Shown here one piece after another: positions 24,101 through 37,500 of a DNA stretch of 64,000 bases. Source of the DNA: Lamellibrachia satsuma (Eukaryota > Annelida > Polychaeta > Sabellida > Siboglinidae); the NCBI GenBank assembly GCA_033239005.1, contig BSQZ01000006.1, forward strand, positions 3,091,501 through 3,155,500. The letters are read 5' to 3'. Under the pieces are notes generated by a model. The model did not search any database, was not told the origin of the DNA, and saw only the letters and a program-made list of their open reading frames with translations. Every line of letters starts with the position of its first letter. The stretch's first letter is position 1. Position numbers and translations under genes: made by a program.

Positions 24101-27100
24101 TGTTTTGGCTGACCTGTTTGCAGAACTGAAGATTCAAGACAAACTTGAACTTGACGCAAAGAGGAAGAAAGCTGAAGGCTTTGATGAAAGTGGTGAACAT
24201 GAAGCAATGGTCAGAAACCGCTTACATGGTTTGTAAATGCCCCATTTTTACATATATAAGCACTGATATGCAAACATTTGGACTTAGATTCTTCACATGC
24301 ATTTCAAAACATTGCTTGGCATTCAGCTGATTGTTAATAACAGAGACAAAAGCTCAACTGGACAAAATCCCTAATGACTATGGCCCCATCAAACAAAACC
24401 TTCACAAGAACCCCCACAAACAGACCCTCACAGTAAGCCTGAAGTTACTGAATATTTTACTCCAGTTATATGTTTAACGAAGAAATATGTTTAAAGCTTA
24501 TAAGACAGAATGTTATAATTTGCAATTTATTATCATAAGTGTAATTGTAATGTAGAATACAGTTATAGTTAAATACATAATATGTGTAGCAGTACTTCAA
24601 GCCGGACATTGACAATCAGTTGATTGATTGTGTGTGATGTACAACACATGCTTGTGAAATTTATACAATATGACTTTTGTGATGTATTTTGTGTGATGTA
24701 CAGCACATGCTTGTGAATAAGGTTATACAACATGACTTGTGATGTATTTTGTATTATTACTGCCGCCACCAGCACCAACTAAAACTGACGGATATTGTCT
24801 GATGACATATTCTAACATAGCCAACATGTTGCAGATATCTTGCGGAGGTTTGGAGTGGAACACAATAAAATCCCTGATGGTCAACTACATAATTCGGACG
24901 AGAATGACGTCTGGCTAAAAGACCCAGCCGACATTCACCGGGAAGGGCTGAAGGTCGACAAGAAACTAGGAAAACTTTGGAAGAAAGCACAGAAAACTGG
25001 CTTTACAGGTAAAATCTGCTAGTTTTGAAGGGATTGTTATAACATCATAAACTAATAACTTTTATCCCACGTGTACCATCTATCTCTTTACAAAATGTGT
25101 CTTTCTAGTGTGTTGTCTAAATTGTGTAATCAAAAAATGCAGCACAATAATGTTAGCTGTTTTATATTATAGACAAACGTAAATATTATAGACCAACGTT
25201 AATTATATTAGGCTTTGCGAAAGATTTTGTTTAAATCCCATCCATGAAGTAGCGATTGTTGCTTATGCTGTGATTTTTCAATTTTAAATATGGCACCAAA
25301 ACAATATATTGTTTTAATGTTGTTGTTGTTGTTTTAAGTCACACTGTTCAGAATTGATAATATTATATTTCCACAGATGAAGAGTTACTCACTCTCAAAA
25401 CAGAGTTTATTCATCACCAGCAGAAACTGGATGAATTTGATGAGCTGCGCAATGAGATTAACGCATTGGAAGGTAATAATGCCCAAATACTTTCCAGATC
25501 AGTCATTTTGTAATCTTGTTATAAGATGGCATTGTAATACTTGCTTCTGCAGTTCATTGTAATTACCTTCCTCAGTTCGAATTTTTCACTCATCACATTT
25601 CAGACTCATTTTGTAAAAAACAATTGAACCTATCTGATATTGACTACTACTTTATAGCTTGTTTGTATAAATTTTTTATTTAGTTTTGGTAAAGTCATTG
25701 GACAAACTATATTTGACTGGATCCAGTCAAACGTTGGCGAGAAAACGGCAAACATTGTCCTGTTCTATTACATAAGGCTATTCACACTTTCACAAGTTAC
25801 CCAATTTAACGATCAAAGTCAACTCTTTCAATGATTTTAACAAAGGTAAGTGCTCTTTTATTAAACCGATTGAATGTACTTGAAACAATTAACACACCAC
25901 ATATTTACACATCAAGAAACCTGATTTGCGATGGGCTCAATGAATTGTGGAGGCAGATTTAAATGATGTTCTGTTGCTTGCCAGACATTTCTGAGAACTC
26001 GTTGGAGCGCTTCAAGGATGGCGAGGACACGGTTAAGTCGTTGAAGAACAAACACGTTGACCTAAAGAGGCAGTACCACAGTCTACAGAATGACTACAAA
26101 AAACTGGAACAGAAGTTTTCTAGTAATGATGAAACTACAGAATTCCAACATCCGAAAGTTGTCGAACTGTGGCAGATGGCTAAACAGTCCAATTTCTCAG
26201 AAAGGGAACTTACATCGTTCAAGGTAAGACATAGTATATATCTCCATGTTCTGCATGATTGATGTTATAACGTGTAGTTTTGTTACAAGTTCTCTCGTGC
26301 CATGTGATTTTCCAGTATTGTTTTGAACTTGTGTTTTAACACCAACTGTGTCCATAATCTTTCCGTGTGTTTGTTTGTATTTACCTGAAAAGAAGTTTGC
26401 CAATAATCATTTGCATCAGATCGATAAATTAGCATTAGTTATTTTGATGACAACATCTTATGCAGATAACGATAATACATTGGAATAGTACGAAAACCCA
26501 CCCAACCTGTGTATATAAACAAACTACAAAAACAATATATATATAGTGGTAGTGGTGTTTTCTCAGATAGTGTAATTTGCAACAACATTCTCTTATGGCA
26601 CCATTACATGATTAATTAATTTATTATATTACATTGTTAGTTTACTGTAGTTTTTCGTTACTAATCAATAATCCCCTGCAATAACATTCACTGGCAGCAA
26701 TATATGAAAAACGTAGAGCTCTGATGCGGAATGCATGAAGTCAGAGAGAATACAGGAAAGAAAATTGTGTAGTGAAGAAGTTCTGTTGTGTAGTGAACAA
26801 GTTCTATTGTGTGGTGAACAAGTTCTGTTGTGTAGTGAACAAGTTCTATTGTGTAGTGAACAAGTTCTATGAGCACCCTGTGGAGAGCTGCATGGCAGTG
26901 AGGGACAGATGTCTCGAGACAGAGGTTGGAGCAAGCAGAGTTCGACACCAGCAGCGAACAGGGTGAAGATGCTGTGATAATGTGTGGCATGTGTCTGTTT
27001 GTTCAGGAGGAGCTGAAGCACTTTGAACACAAGTTGAACAAGCATGAGGTTTTCAAGAACGAGGCGGACCTTGCGACAGGAAACCTCAAGAAGGACAACT

Positions 27101-27811
27101 CAGGCATGTCTAGTGATCAACACAAGCTACAGGTGAAGGCGAAGGAGTACGGACGCAAGGTAAGGACATAGTCATGAATCCAAGCTGTTTCACTTGAGGG
27201 CACCATTTTATAAATTTATCATCAGCGCCACCACAATGTGTGTTTTTATGAGTCAGATTAAAAACAATTTACGTTAAGCATTATCATTAACCTTGTCATT
27301 ATCATTAACCTTGCCATTCAGCATACGATGTAAACAGTTGGACCAAAACATTCAAATGAAACAGCTAATGGTTAAATTAGATTACAAACTGGTTTATTTG
27401 AGCAGTTTAGGTGTTGGATTCACAGAATAAATATATAGTTTATACCTTATAACATTATATTTCAATAAAACTATCAGATGTTTACAGCCATTTACAGTTT
27501 TATTTCAGATATGTAAAAATGTTTTGTTGTTGCTAGTAATCTGCCTAGAATGGCAACAAAACTCAGACAGTGTCACTCTCACCTGCTCTGCTCCCAAACT
27601 GCATCAAATCAAATTTTATTTTACAACAACATTTCTGGGAAAAGGGAAAGAAAATAATGTTTAGGTGCTATTTGATTTTTTATCTTTGAATTGTGAGTCC
27701 TGATCGTGTCAGTCTTGTTATTAGTCTGTTTGTCTCTTGCAGGTCAAGAAGTTACATACAGAGTTAAAGATGCGAATATCTGATGTTCTGTCTGCACACA
27801 ACGAGCTCTAG
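21194..27811 (+). CDS. LRPAP1: LRP receptor-associated protein (RAP), ER chaperone, complete
   Basis: Seven exons with agreeing phases: 21194-21355, 24087-24228, 24835-25008, 25377-25472, 25985-26223, 27007-27159 and 27743-27811; 344 residues, against 357 in human. The ATG at 21194 is chosen over 21170 because it directly precedes a signal peptide (MGRLHIWLLFLLICCVAVFA). RAP blocks follow in order: FRMNKINLFWEKASK and VLADLFAELKIQDKLEL (domain 1), LGKLWKKAQKTGFTDEELLT (domain 2), VVELWQMAKQSNFSERELTS, EELKHFEHKLNKHE and a lysine-rich helix (domain 3, the LDL-receptor-family binding part). The protein ends in HNEL, the ER retention signal of this family. RAP blocks premature ligand binding to LRP-type receptors during folding. 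An 83-bp tandem duplication begins inside the last exon. The gene is head-to-head with CENPM. Confidence 0.94.
21805..21880. repeat. Second copy of the CCAACCTCCCACCTG dispersed repeat
   Basis: It shares GGGGCCAACCTCC, ATCTCCCACCTGT and the terminal GCCACACACCCCTC with the element at 3705-3860, but without that copy's internal expansion. It lies in LRPAP1 intron 1. The rest of this intron (to 24086) contains a GGGAGA/TCTCCC-rich patch at about 22075-22145 and otherwise no recognised feature. Confidence 0.6.
25575..25960 (+). repeat. Dispersed repeat copy (family shared with 55.9 and 58.7-59.6 kb)
   Basis: Blocks such as CAATTGAACCTATC-GATATTG, GGTAAAGTCATTGGACAAAC, GGCTATTCACACTTTCACAAG, TATTAAACCGATTGAA and CCTGATTTGCGATGGGCT recur in NUP85 introns at about 55940-56110 and 58745-59640. 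This copy has a single TATTAAACCGATT where the 59-kb copy has a 27-bp minisatellite. No coding content recognised. Confidence 0.7.
26771..26870 (+). repeat. 21-bp minisatellite in LRPAP1 intron 5
   Basis: Five near-identical units of TGTGTAGTGAACAAGTTCTAT. An isolated reverse-complement copy lies at 28095-28116, about 1.2 kb downstream. Confidence 0.9.
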
Positions 27812-27947
27812 TGTATCCATGTCTGGCACCACTGCTGACACTGTAGGGCTGTGGGCAGATATCTGATGTTCTGTCTGCACACAACGAGCTCTAGTGTGTC
27901 CATGTCTGGCACCACTGCTGACACAGTAGGGCTGTGGGCAGATATCT
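27777..27947 (+). repeat. 83-bp tandem duplication across the LRPAP1 stop codon
   Basis: Two copies start at 27777 and 27860 and a short third begins at 27943 (period 83). The first copy starts within the last coding exon, so the codons for SDVLSAHNEL and the stop are repeated in the 3' untranslated region. Confidence 0.93.
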
Positions 27948-28073
27948 CTCTGAATCTATTAGTGTATAGGATATATTGGTTATGTTCAACAAGCGAACAT
28001 GTTATGTTGAATTTAATTCAGTATATTTCATTTGCAGTGAATTTTGGTATGAATGTGTAGCTATGATATAGTC

Positions 28074-28079
28074 AATAAA
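28074..28079 (+). promoter_or_regulatory. Likely LRPAP1 polyadenylation signal
   Basis: AATAAA 263 bases after the LRPAP1 stop codon. Confidence 0.6.
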
Positions 28080-28084
28080 ACGGT

Positions 28085-31000
28085 TAATAGTTCTAGAACT
28101 TGTTCACTACACAATATTGTCAGTGTAGATTTAGTACTACCGGTAATCACAGTTCCCAAAATCAGGATCATAGCTGAGGCAGAAAGTTTGGTTAAACCAA
28201 GAGTTTAGTGTAGTGAAAACTGCCTTAAAAACTATTTTAAAATAATACCATGCAATTATTGAGACAACACTTGTTTTGTGGGATTAATTAGCTGGGGTGG
28301 CTAATGTGTCAGTTGATTATTTTTTTTCCTCAACATGCTAGGAAATATTGAACTGAACGTCGACACCACAAATAATCACCCAGCACTAACATTGTATTTT
28401 GCCAATCCGTCCTTTAAAAAAAGCAGTCCTTTTGGAAATCCCCGACTTCTTAGAAATGCTGACGTTTCCATAGTAACGACTACTTCCATCTTCGATCCAG
28501 CTTTATTCATCGCTGTGAACGTGGAACATATCATCTGGTTACTGCAATTCCAGTACACATCAGTAGTATATCTACCTAACTAAATCAGGTCCTGAAACCA
28601 GCTAATATCTGCGCTAACGTAGCTTATTATGCCTTTGAAGCTATGACGGGAAAGACAAGTAGACATGACCTCGCGGATAACGGGCCAATCAAAATGATCA
28701 TATACACGCCCTGCCATGTGTTTGTCAGGTGGCTGCCATAACCTGATATCGTAGATGACAACATGTTACAAATACAGATTCAAGGGCCATTGTGGTGGCA
28801 AATTAAGGGGACATGTCAATATTAGAAATGGTTGTCATGTTTTGTCAACAGTATGGAAAACAAAGTCACTTTTCAAGCATTTTACGCGTATCTATTGACA
28901 TTCTGTTATCACTAACAACCAGGAAATTATGCTTAAAAACTATAATACTTACAACGCTGCAATTTGGCATTTGAACGCGTCTTACATGTAGGCATTCTTT
29001 GGCTATTTTTTCACATTTACAAACTTGTAACGTAACCAAATAAATGAAAATGTTATTAATCTGGAATGTTATAGTTTTTCAACTAGTCTGAAGAAATGGT
29101 TATCTTAAAAACTTCTACTGAAACTACTCAATTCAAGACAAGCATATAATAGCCACTCCAACTACATTAATGTACAAGGTTACGATGCAGCTGGTGATTT
29201 TGTTTTATATTTACATGTCTATTACAATGTCTCAAAAAGGCATTTTGTAAGCTGTGTGGTGCTTTGATTTAATATCAGCTCAGCAGTTGTTTGTTATATC
29301 CATTGTATGTAGAAACAAACTGTGTTAGCTTCCTTAGACATTGTTGTGTATGACATGTGTCAGTATTATGTATTTGATTAGTGTATTGAATAGAACCTCT
29401 TATATCAGGTTTACTTTAATACATGGATTTTGCTACCGTGAAGACATTTCGGTGAAAATGTAGACATGAAGTTAGTATGCAATGTTTGTCCCTGAGAGCG
29501 TATTTAACGATTCTTTTCTATGGTAATGTTGTTTTTTGATATGCTTGTTCCCAGTCATAGCAATTCTAGATGAAAGATCGTGGAAATGTTGATAACCTAC
29601 AGCAATACTTGTATTTACTCAACATATTAGAGTTTTATTTTTTTAAAATGACTGATATTTACAATGTTATTGTAACTTGAACTTGGCAGTTGTTAAGATG
29701 TGACGATATGTCTGTTTACTGTAACACACTGATCCAGTGTCACATTCTTTTAAGAGTGGTAAACATGGCAAGATATTGTTGGTGTAACATTTGACGTATT
29801 TATGTATTAAAGCTGCTTCCACAGCTCATTTAGCCCATAACAAACAAGCTTTGTTGATGTTCAAACTTGGAGTGCGTGATTTGTTTAAGTAATACGCACA
29901 GTTGGTTTAATAAAAGTGCATACTTTTGTAAAAGTCAAAGAATTGACATTGTTAGATCAGGTAACTGTGAAGATCGTTGTTAGATCAGGTAAGTGTGAAT
30001 AGACTTGTTATAGCATATAGCCTTGTTATAGTATATCGAGAGAAGCCACTTTTGCCCCTTTTCGCTGAATTTTGACTGGGCCTAATCTAAAACAGTTTAA
30101 TAGTTTGTCTAATGATTACGATTTCATCAAACCTAAATAACACGTTTGCCCAAACAAGCTTGTCATGGTGGATACTAGATAGGTTTGATTTTTGTGTGTA
30201 ATGATTACAAAATGAGTAAACGACTGAATTGCAGAGGTAGTTTTAACATAAAGAATGAACATATTTTGTAGTAATTTCATCCATTTAGTTTTATTTTTTG
30301 ACAGTTGCTTTTGTTATTCACAAACAAAAAGGTGGAACTGTATCACTTTACGACTGTAAAAAGGTAAGTTCGTAGGACCATTCAAGGCACTACACATTTT
30401 ACCCCCAGGCAGACCTGTTCATTCCAACATCACTCAACTTTTCTGGGAAGCATTCAACCACACTGCAACTGTGACTAATTAAAACTCGATTGTACAGCAA
30501 ACAATAACAAACTTGTAACAGTAAAGGCTAACCAAAGATAATTGTCTTAAATTAAATATGAGACATGATTTCATCTTATTTCAACTTTCAAAGAAGCATG
30601 CTGATGTCATAAAATAAAACAGAATAACAATACTTATTCATACGATATCAAATAAACAGCAAATCTGATAGACCTATGCTCTTTGGAAAGCATAATACAA
30701 ACACCTTTGCTTTCTCAAATACTATGTAAGTGCAATTTTGGTTAAACACAAATGCATTCAAAATCAAATAAAATGTTGGACAATAATTTATATCACAATA
30801 CTGTGCTACTATAATTTAATTGAACATAATATAATTTTTTTCTATGTATTTTGTGAACGAAAGTATTTGGGACTGAGAAAATGTCCCATATAGACAATCG
30901 ATGTAAACCGAATAAAACGAATACAAAACCTGTTTAATAACGCATTATCATAATCACGTCCTTATATAAACAGATTTCGTACATAAATGTATCTAATATA

Positions 31001-31148
31001 ATAAAACATTCATGATCTTCCCAATTTTCTACAAGGTCAGAGATGCATTTGACATTACAATTAAACTATACAACAGAATTCATGGTAAATTCATGGTTCT
31101 CCGTCTTTCAACACAACAAATTCCACATACAAAACCATACATACAGTA
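28085..31148. other. Intergenic between convergent LRPAP1 and NFU1
   Basis: No gene recognised. It includes the inverted 21-bp unit (28095-28116), a dispersed repeat at about 29850-30250 (second copy at 47500-47845), and a partial SINE tail at about 30376-30480 with AAGGCACTACACATTTTACC. The open frame at 28335-28583 matches nothing I know. Confidence 0.5.
29850..30250 (+). repeat. Dispersed repeat, about 400 bp, copy 1
   Basis: Shares an ordered series of blocks with 47500-47845: GCACAGTTGG-TT, AAAGAATTGAC, ATTGTTAGATC-GGT, CCACTTTTGCCCC, ATAGTTTGT-TAATGAT, TTTGC-CAAA-AGCTTG, GATACTAGATA. No coding capacity. It may be a nonautonomous transposon; ends not defined. Confidence 0.75.
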
Positions 31149-31327
31149 CAGTCGAGCCTCGCTTTACGGTCACCATGGTAATACAGTCACCTCGCCATCA
31201 TGGTTACCCTGGGACAATCCCAAATTATCTCCATAACAGAAAAGTTTGTCCTGCTAATACGGTCACCTCGCTACTCGAGTCACTTTGACCCAATCCTGAG
31301 GAAGACTTTAATAGTGAGGTTCCACTG
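31149..31327. mobile_element. Short pogo/Tigger-like MITE
   Basis: The left end CAGTCGAGCCTCGCTTTACG and the right end (read inverted) CAGTGGAACCTCACTATTAA form imperfect terminal inverted repeats, flanked by TA on both sides (31147-31148 and 31328-31329). CAGT-GA-CCTC ends with TA target duplication are typical of pogo/Tigger-type Tc1/mariner elements. Internal 179 bp, no transposase. Confidence 0.7.
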
Positions 31328-31533
31328 TACTTGAAACATGACACTGATAACAGAAAATTGCAATATGTTTTACTACCAATATCATTACTTTCTACAAGAT
31401 AACACGTCATTTCGCCTCATGAAATAAATTATGTATATTGTCGGCACTCCCAACTAGCAACACAGGCTAGGAGCTCTACAAGTTGTAGACAACATAATGC
31501 TGTCAGTTATCACAGCTATGTCGGATCTATTTG

Positions 31534-34500
31534 CTAGTCTCCCTGGCTCTTCTTTTCCTCAAAGTTTGCAAATGCTTCATTGGCAATTTTCTCCGTCTCA
31601 TCTTCAACCTGTTGGAATAAGATGGGCACCGTCAGTCACATTCTCACACAGCAGCTAAAAATGTGCATAGATCATGAAAATGATACATAACATTTGTCAA
31701 ACTGTAGCCACAACATCTGTCACATTACCACAAACATTTACATAGTGACTTTTGTAAGTTTGTGAGACAATGTTCAGAAGAATGCTTATAATTGAAGTGT
31801 CAAATGTTTAGGTTCCAGTTTTATTTAAACTGTGGTATGGCATGGTCTGTTTACAGAATTATGACCTTGCTGATAAGTTCAAGTTAAAAAAGTAATCAGT
31901 CAACTAGATAGTGAATATTGTATAGTTCCCAGTAGATGTGCATGCAGTGCTCAAATGAGAAGGCTTGGTGTGCATCTAAAAAAGTACATTCTTATATAGC
32001 ACAGTATGCAGTCCTTGGGACTGTTCAAAGCGCTTTACACTTCACCCACTCACAGACCTGTTCACTCCAACACCAATTTGACTTCTCTGGGAAGCATTCA
32101 GCCTCGCTGCAATTACTTCATGTAGACTTATTTGTTCACATATCCACCACTGTCTATAGCCAGGTACTCATTTACACAGTTGGGTGAACTGATGCAACGT
32201 GGAACAAAACAAAACTGCCCAAGTTTCGAAAGGCTTCTGGGCAGCAAGAGGATTTGAAACCAGGTTCTCTTGACTGAGAGTCTGATGTTCTAACCATTAC
32301 GCCGCTGCTGAACAATTCACTAAATCACTTCTGTTTCATAACCACAATTACACAGTGGTCTGGAAACTGGCATCAAAGGTAGGCCCCTATATTGAACCAG
32401 TGAGTGAGCGTAACCTACCTGAACAACTTCCAGCACCTCTGGTATGTAGAACTGAAGCATGTTCTGTACACCACTCTTCAGAGTGACCGTTGAGCTTGGA
32501 CACCCAATACATGACCCCTGCATCTTTAACTTCACAACGCCATCCTCGAAAGCCTGCAAATTTAACACACGCTTTCGTTATTCTCTGCAGTCGTTATTAT
32601 GAAACAAAAACATAAATGAGATATACATTAACTAGTCTGTTTAAGATAGTTTGTTTACATTTTGTCAGTATAGGTCTGGTGGCGTTCCCCCATTGATTTG
32701 TGGGAATGGGTCATGTTTACATTTTGTAAGTACAAGTCTGGTGGTGTTCCCCCATTGACTTGTGGGGATGAGTCATGTTTACATTTTGTAAGTACAAGTC
32801 TGGTGGTATTCCCCCACTGACTTGTGGGGATGAGTCATGTTTACATTTTGTAAGTACAAGTCTGGTGGTGTTCCCCCACTGACTTGTGGGAATGGGTCGT
32901 GTTTATGATGTGTAAGTATAAGTATGGTGGTGTTCCCCCATTGACTTGTGGGAATGGGTCGTGTTTATGATGTGTAAGTATAAGTATGGTGGTGTTCCCC
33001 CATTGACTTGTGGGAATGGGTCGTGTTTATGATGTGTAAGTATAAGTATGGTGGTGTTCCCCCATTGACTTGTGGGAATGGGTCGTGTTTATGATGTGTA
33101 AGTATAAGTATGGTGGTGTTCCCCCATTGACTTGTGGGAATGGGTCGTGTTTATGATGTGTAAGTATAAGTATGGTGGTGTTCCCCCACTGATGTGTGGG
33201 AATGGGTCGTGTTTATGATGTGTAAGTATAAGTATGGTGGTGTTCCCCCACTGATGTGTGGGAATGGGTCATGTTTACATTTTGTACGCATAAGTCTTGT
33301 GGCGTTCCCCCATTGACGTGCGGGAATGGGTCGTGTTTTTATTTTGTAAGTATAAGTCTGGTGGCGTTCCCCCATTGACGTGTATCATTTGTATCATTCA
33401 GAAGGACCTATACTGTAATTGTAATGCTGACTACATGGGGAATTGGGATACGTCCGGAACAGCTATCACGTATAGGAAATTCATGTTTCTCAATGATAGT
33501 CTGGCAACATTTAATTATAAAATTTGATCCTATTCTTATGTTATTTAATTATGGGGAAATTCTTCACTAAAACGTCAACATTTAAACAAAACATTAACAT
33601 AAATCAACAATATAATTCAGAATCTATTACATATATGAATCAAATTGTTATTTAATTTCCTATTCATTCATTATAATGTTAAGATGTTGACATGATGCTC
33701 TGACCACAAAGATTATGTCTCCGCCATCCTCCTGCACGGTGGGTCGGATCCGTGTGTCCAGCAGTTCTCGGATCAGAGCCACAGTCTCATCCTCATCGTC
33801 ATAGGACACTGTGACACAACAAGAGACCACTATCAGAACAGTGACATAGGACAGTCTCAAAAGAAGAAAGCATTTATAAAGAGGCTAGCTTAAACAGGTA
33901 CAAAGTCTGATAATTGTTATAGCATAAACTATATTCTAACATTTTGACTGACTTTGTACTTTTAAAACTGGATGTTAAAACGTTATTATCCAGTAGCAAA
34001 CAATCTCTAGAGTTGCTCACAATTATCGTTAGAAAGTACTGAAGACAAATTACCAATTTTTTAACACCAAGTTAGGCATGTTATTTTTTATTAATTGGAT
34101 TATGGATCTGCCGACCTGATATTTTTTTTTAAATCTTGTTTATGTTTTCATTGTGTTAATATTTTGACATAAAACTATATGTATTTTAACATAATGTTGA
34201 TATTCATGTTGTTAAGTCTCCCATTTTCAGCAGAGTCTAACTGGAAATAGCCCGAGTCCTGATTCTCGCCTTGTGGCCCAGTGGCACTATTTCACTGCGC
34301 ATTCACTAGGTGTCACTACCAAACTCACCAGTAGCACATTATGACAACATTACTGATACTGCATTATGAAATGTACTTGCGTTAGTTTAGTCAACAATTT
34401 AATTTGTATTTACTTTGGATTTCTTTGTAAATATAGAACAACCGCCTAATGCCATAAAATTTTGCCTGAAGGCCACAGCGAAACTTGAAAAACTACAATA

Positions 34501-37500
34501 TCGCCCAAAACAGCACACTGCTTTAATGATTATTTATTTTATCAACCAACTAATAAAAAATAAAAAGTCTTATGTACTCTAAACACAAAGCCATAGTAAT
34601 ATAATATAATGTGATTAAGTAACTAATTATTGTTGAAATAACACAACAGGTTGCAGGCACACATTTATTGGTTGCAATACAGAAACTACTAATACAGTTG
34701 TACCTTCTTCCACGTTAGACGGATCTCCAGTGAGGACAGGTTGTCCAGAGGCAAAGAAGTCCATGATTGCACCAAACACATCAGGTTTCAGGACAGTCCA
34801 GCAAACATCATCACTGCCCTAGAAATTATGACAATAGTTATATATATATTTAAACTACCGCCCATACCCGCATTATCACCCACCCCCATTTCATGGAAAT
34901 TTTGGGTTAATTGCCCACCTGCTCGCATTACCGTCCACCATTATCTCAACCACACAGAATAATATCATCATCTGAATGATAACCATGCAGAAATGCCACA
35001 AAATGGGCAGCAAATAAGTTGTCGAATATTCTTTACTATTTCTGCTCCATTGTGTGCAATTATGTCAGCATAATAGTCAGACACGGTAAGTATTGTTGCA
35101 TGCAATTACAATGATCTAACATACATGTATTTTTTTTTTATTTTTTTTTATTTGGCAATTTTCCATTCTTGTAGCTGAATTTAACAATATTTTGATCATA
35201 AATAATATGTACTCTGGTAACATAACATTAACATTAACATGCCCTATGCTATCAAGACACATCTTTCCTTATTAACTGAACACAAATTTGACGAACAACC
35301 AATGATAATGTCTTCATCTTTACAGAAAGTTAGTCAATGGCTTTCTACCTACATGTAGTGACAGCCACATATTCCAATGGGGTGCTGCTGGTGGGAACAA
35401 TATATACGTAGTGACAGCCACATATTCCAATGGGGTGCTGCTGGTGGGAACAATATATACGTAGTGACAGCCACATATTCCAATGGGGTGCTGCTGGTGG
35501 GAACAATATATACGTAGTGACAGCCACATATTCCAATGGGGTGCTGCTGGTGGGAACAATATATACGTAGTGACAGCCACATATTCCAATGGGGTGCTGC
35601 TGGTGGGAACAATATATACGTAGTGACAGCCACATGTTCCAATGGGGTGCTGCTGGTGGGAACAAACTACATGTAGTGACAGCCACATATTCCAATGGGG
35701 TGCTGCTGGTGCGAACAATCTACATGTAGTGACAGCCACATATTCCAATGGGGTGCTGCTGGTGCGAACAAACTACATGTAGTGACAGCCACATGTTCCA
35801 ATGGGGTGCTGCTGGTGCGAACAAACTACATGTAGTGACAGCCACATGTTCCAATGGGGTGCTGTTGGTGCGAACAATCTACATGTAGTGACAGCCACAT
35901 ATTCCAATGGGGTGCTGCTGGTGCGAACAATCTACATGTAGTGACAGCCACATATTCCAATGGGGTGCTGCTGGTGGGAACAATCTACATGTAGTGACAG
36001 CCACATATTCCAATGGGGTGCTGCTGGTGGGAACAATCTACATGTAGTGACAGCCACATATTCCAATGGGGTGCTGCTGGTGGGAACAATCTACATGTAG
36101 TGACAGCCACATATTCCAATGGGGTGCTGCTGGTGGGAACAATATATACGTAGTGACAGCCACATATTCCAATGGGGTGCTGCTGGTGGGAACAATATAT
36201 ACGTAGTGACAGCCACATATTCCAATGGGGTGCTGCTGGTGGGAACAATATATACGTAGTGACAGCCACATGTTCCAATGGGGTGCTGCTGGTGGGAACA
36301 ATATATACGTAGTGACAGCCACATGTTCCAATGGGGTGCTGCTGGTGGGAACAATATATACGTAGTGACAGCCACATGTTCCAATGGGGTGCTGCTGGTG
36401 GGAACAATATATACGTAGTGACAGCCACATGTTCCAATGGGGTGCTGCTGGTGCGAACAAACTACATGTAGTGACAGCCACATATTCCAATGGGGTGCTG
36501 CTGGTGCGAACAATCTACATGTAGTGACAGCCACATATTCCAATGGGGTGCTGCTGGTGCGAACAAACTACATGTAGTGACAGCCACATGTTCCAATGGG
36601 GTGCTGCTGGTGCGAACAAACTACATGTAGTGACAGCCACATGTTCCAATGGGGTGCTGCTGGTGCGAACAATCTACATGTAGTGACAGCCACATATTCC
36701 AATGGGGTGCTGCTGGTGCGAACAATCTACATGTAGTGACAACCACATATTCCAATGGGGTGCTGCTGGTGGGAACAATCTACATGTAGTGACAGCCACA
36801 TATTCCAATGGGGTGCTGCTGGTGGGAACAATCTACATGTAGTGACAGCCACATATTCCAATGGGGTGCTGCTGGTGGGAACAATCTACATGTAGTGACA
36901 GCCACATATTCCAATGGGGTGCTGCTGGTGCGAACAATCTACATGTAGTGACAGCCACATATTCCAATGGGGTGCTGCTGGTGGGAACAATCTACATGTA
37001 GTGACAGCCACATGTTCCAATGGGGTGCTGCTGGTGGGAACAAACTACATGTACTGACAGCCACATGTTCCAATGGGGTGCTGCTGGTACGAACAAACTA
37101 CATGTAGTGACAGCCACATATTCCAATGGGGTGCTGCTGGTGGGAACAATCTACATGTAGTGACAGCCACATGTTCCAATGGGGTGCTGCTGGTGCAAAC
37201 AATCTACATGTAGTGACAGCCACATATTTCAATGGGCTGCTGCTGGTGGGAACAATCTACATGTAGTGACAGCCACATGTTCCAATGGGGTGCTGCTGGT
37301 GCGAACAATCTACATGTAGTGACAGCCACATATTTCAATGGGGTGCTGCTGGTGCGAACAATCTACATGTAGTGACAGCCACATATTCCAATGGGCTGCT
37401 GCTGGTGGGAACAATCTACATGTAGTGACAGCCACATATTTCAATGGGCTGCTGCTGGTGGGAACAATCTACATGTAGTGACAGCCACATATTCCAATGG

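Noticed and set aside
35320..36543. Six overlapping 97-150-codon minus-strand open frames with a repeated [19 protein letters not shown] peptide
   Set aside because: They are successive frames of the 53-bp minisatellite inside an NFU1 intron, with no splice or start context of their own.
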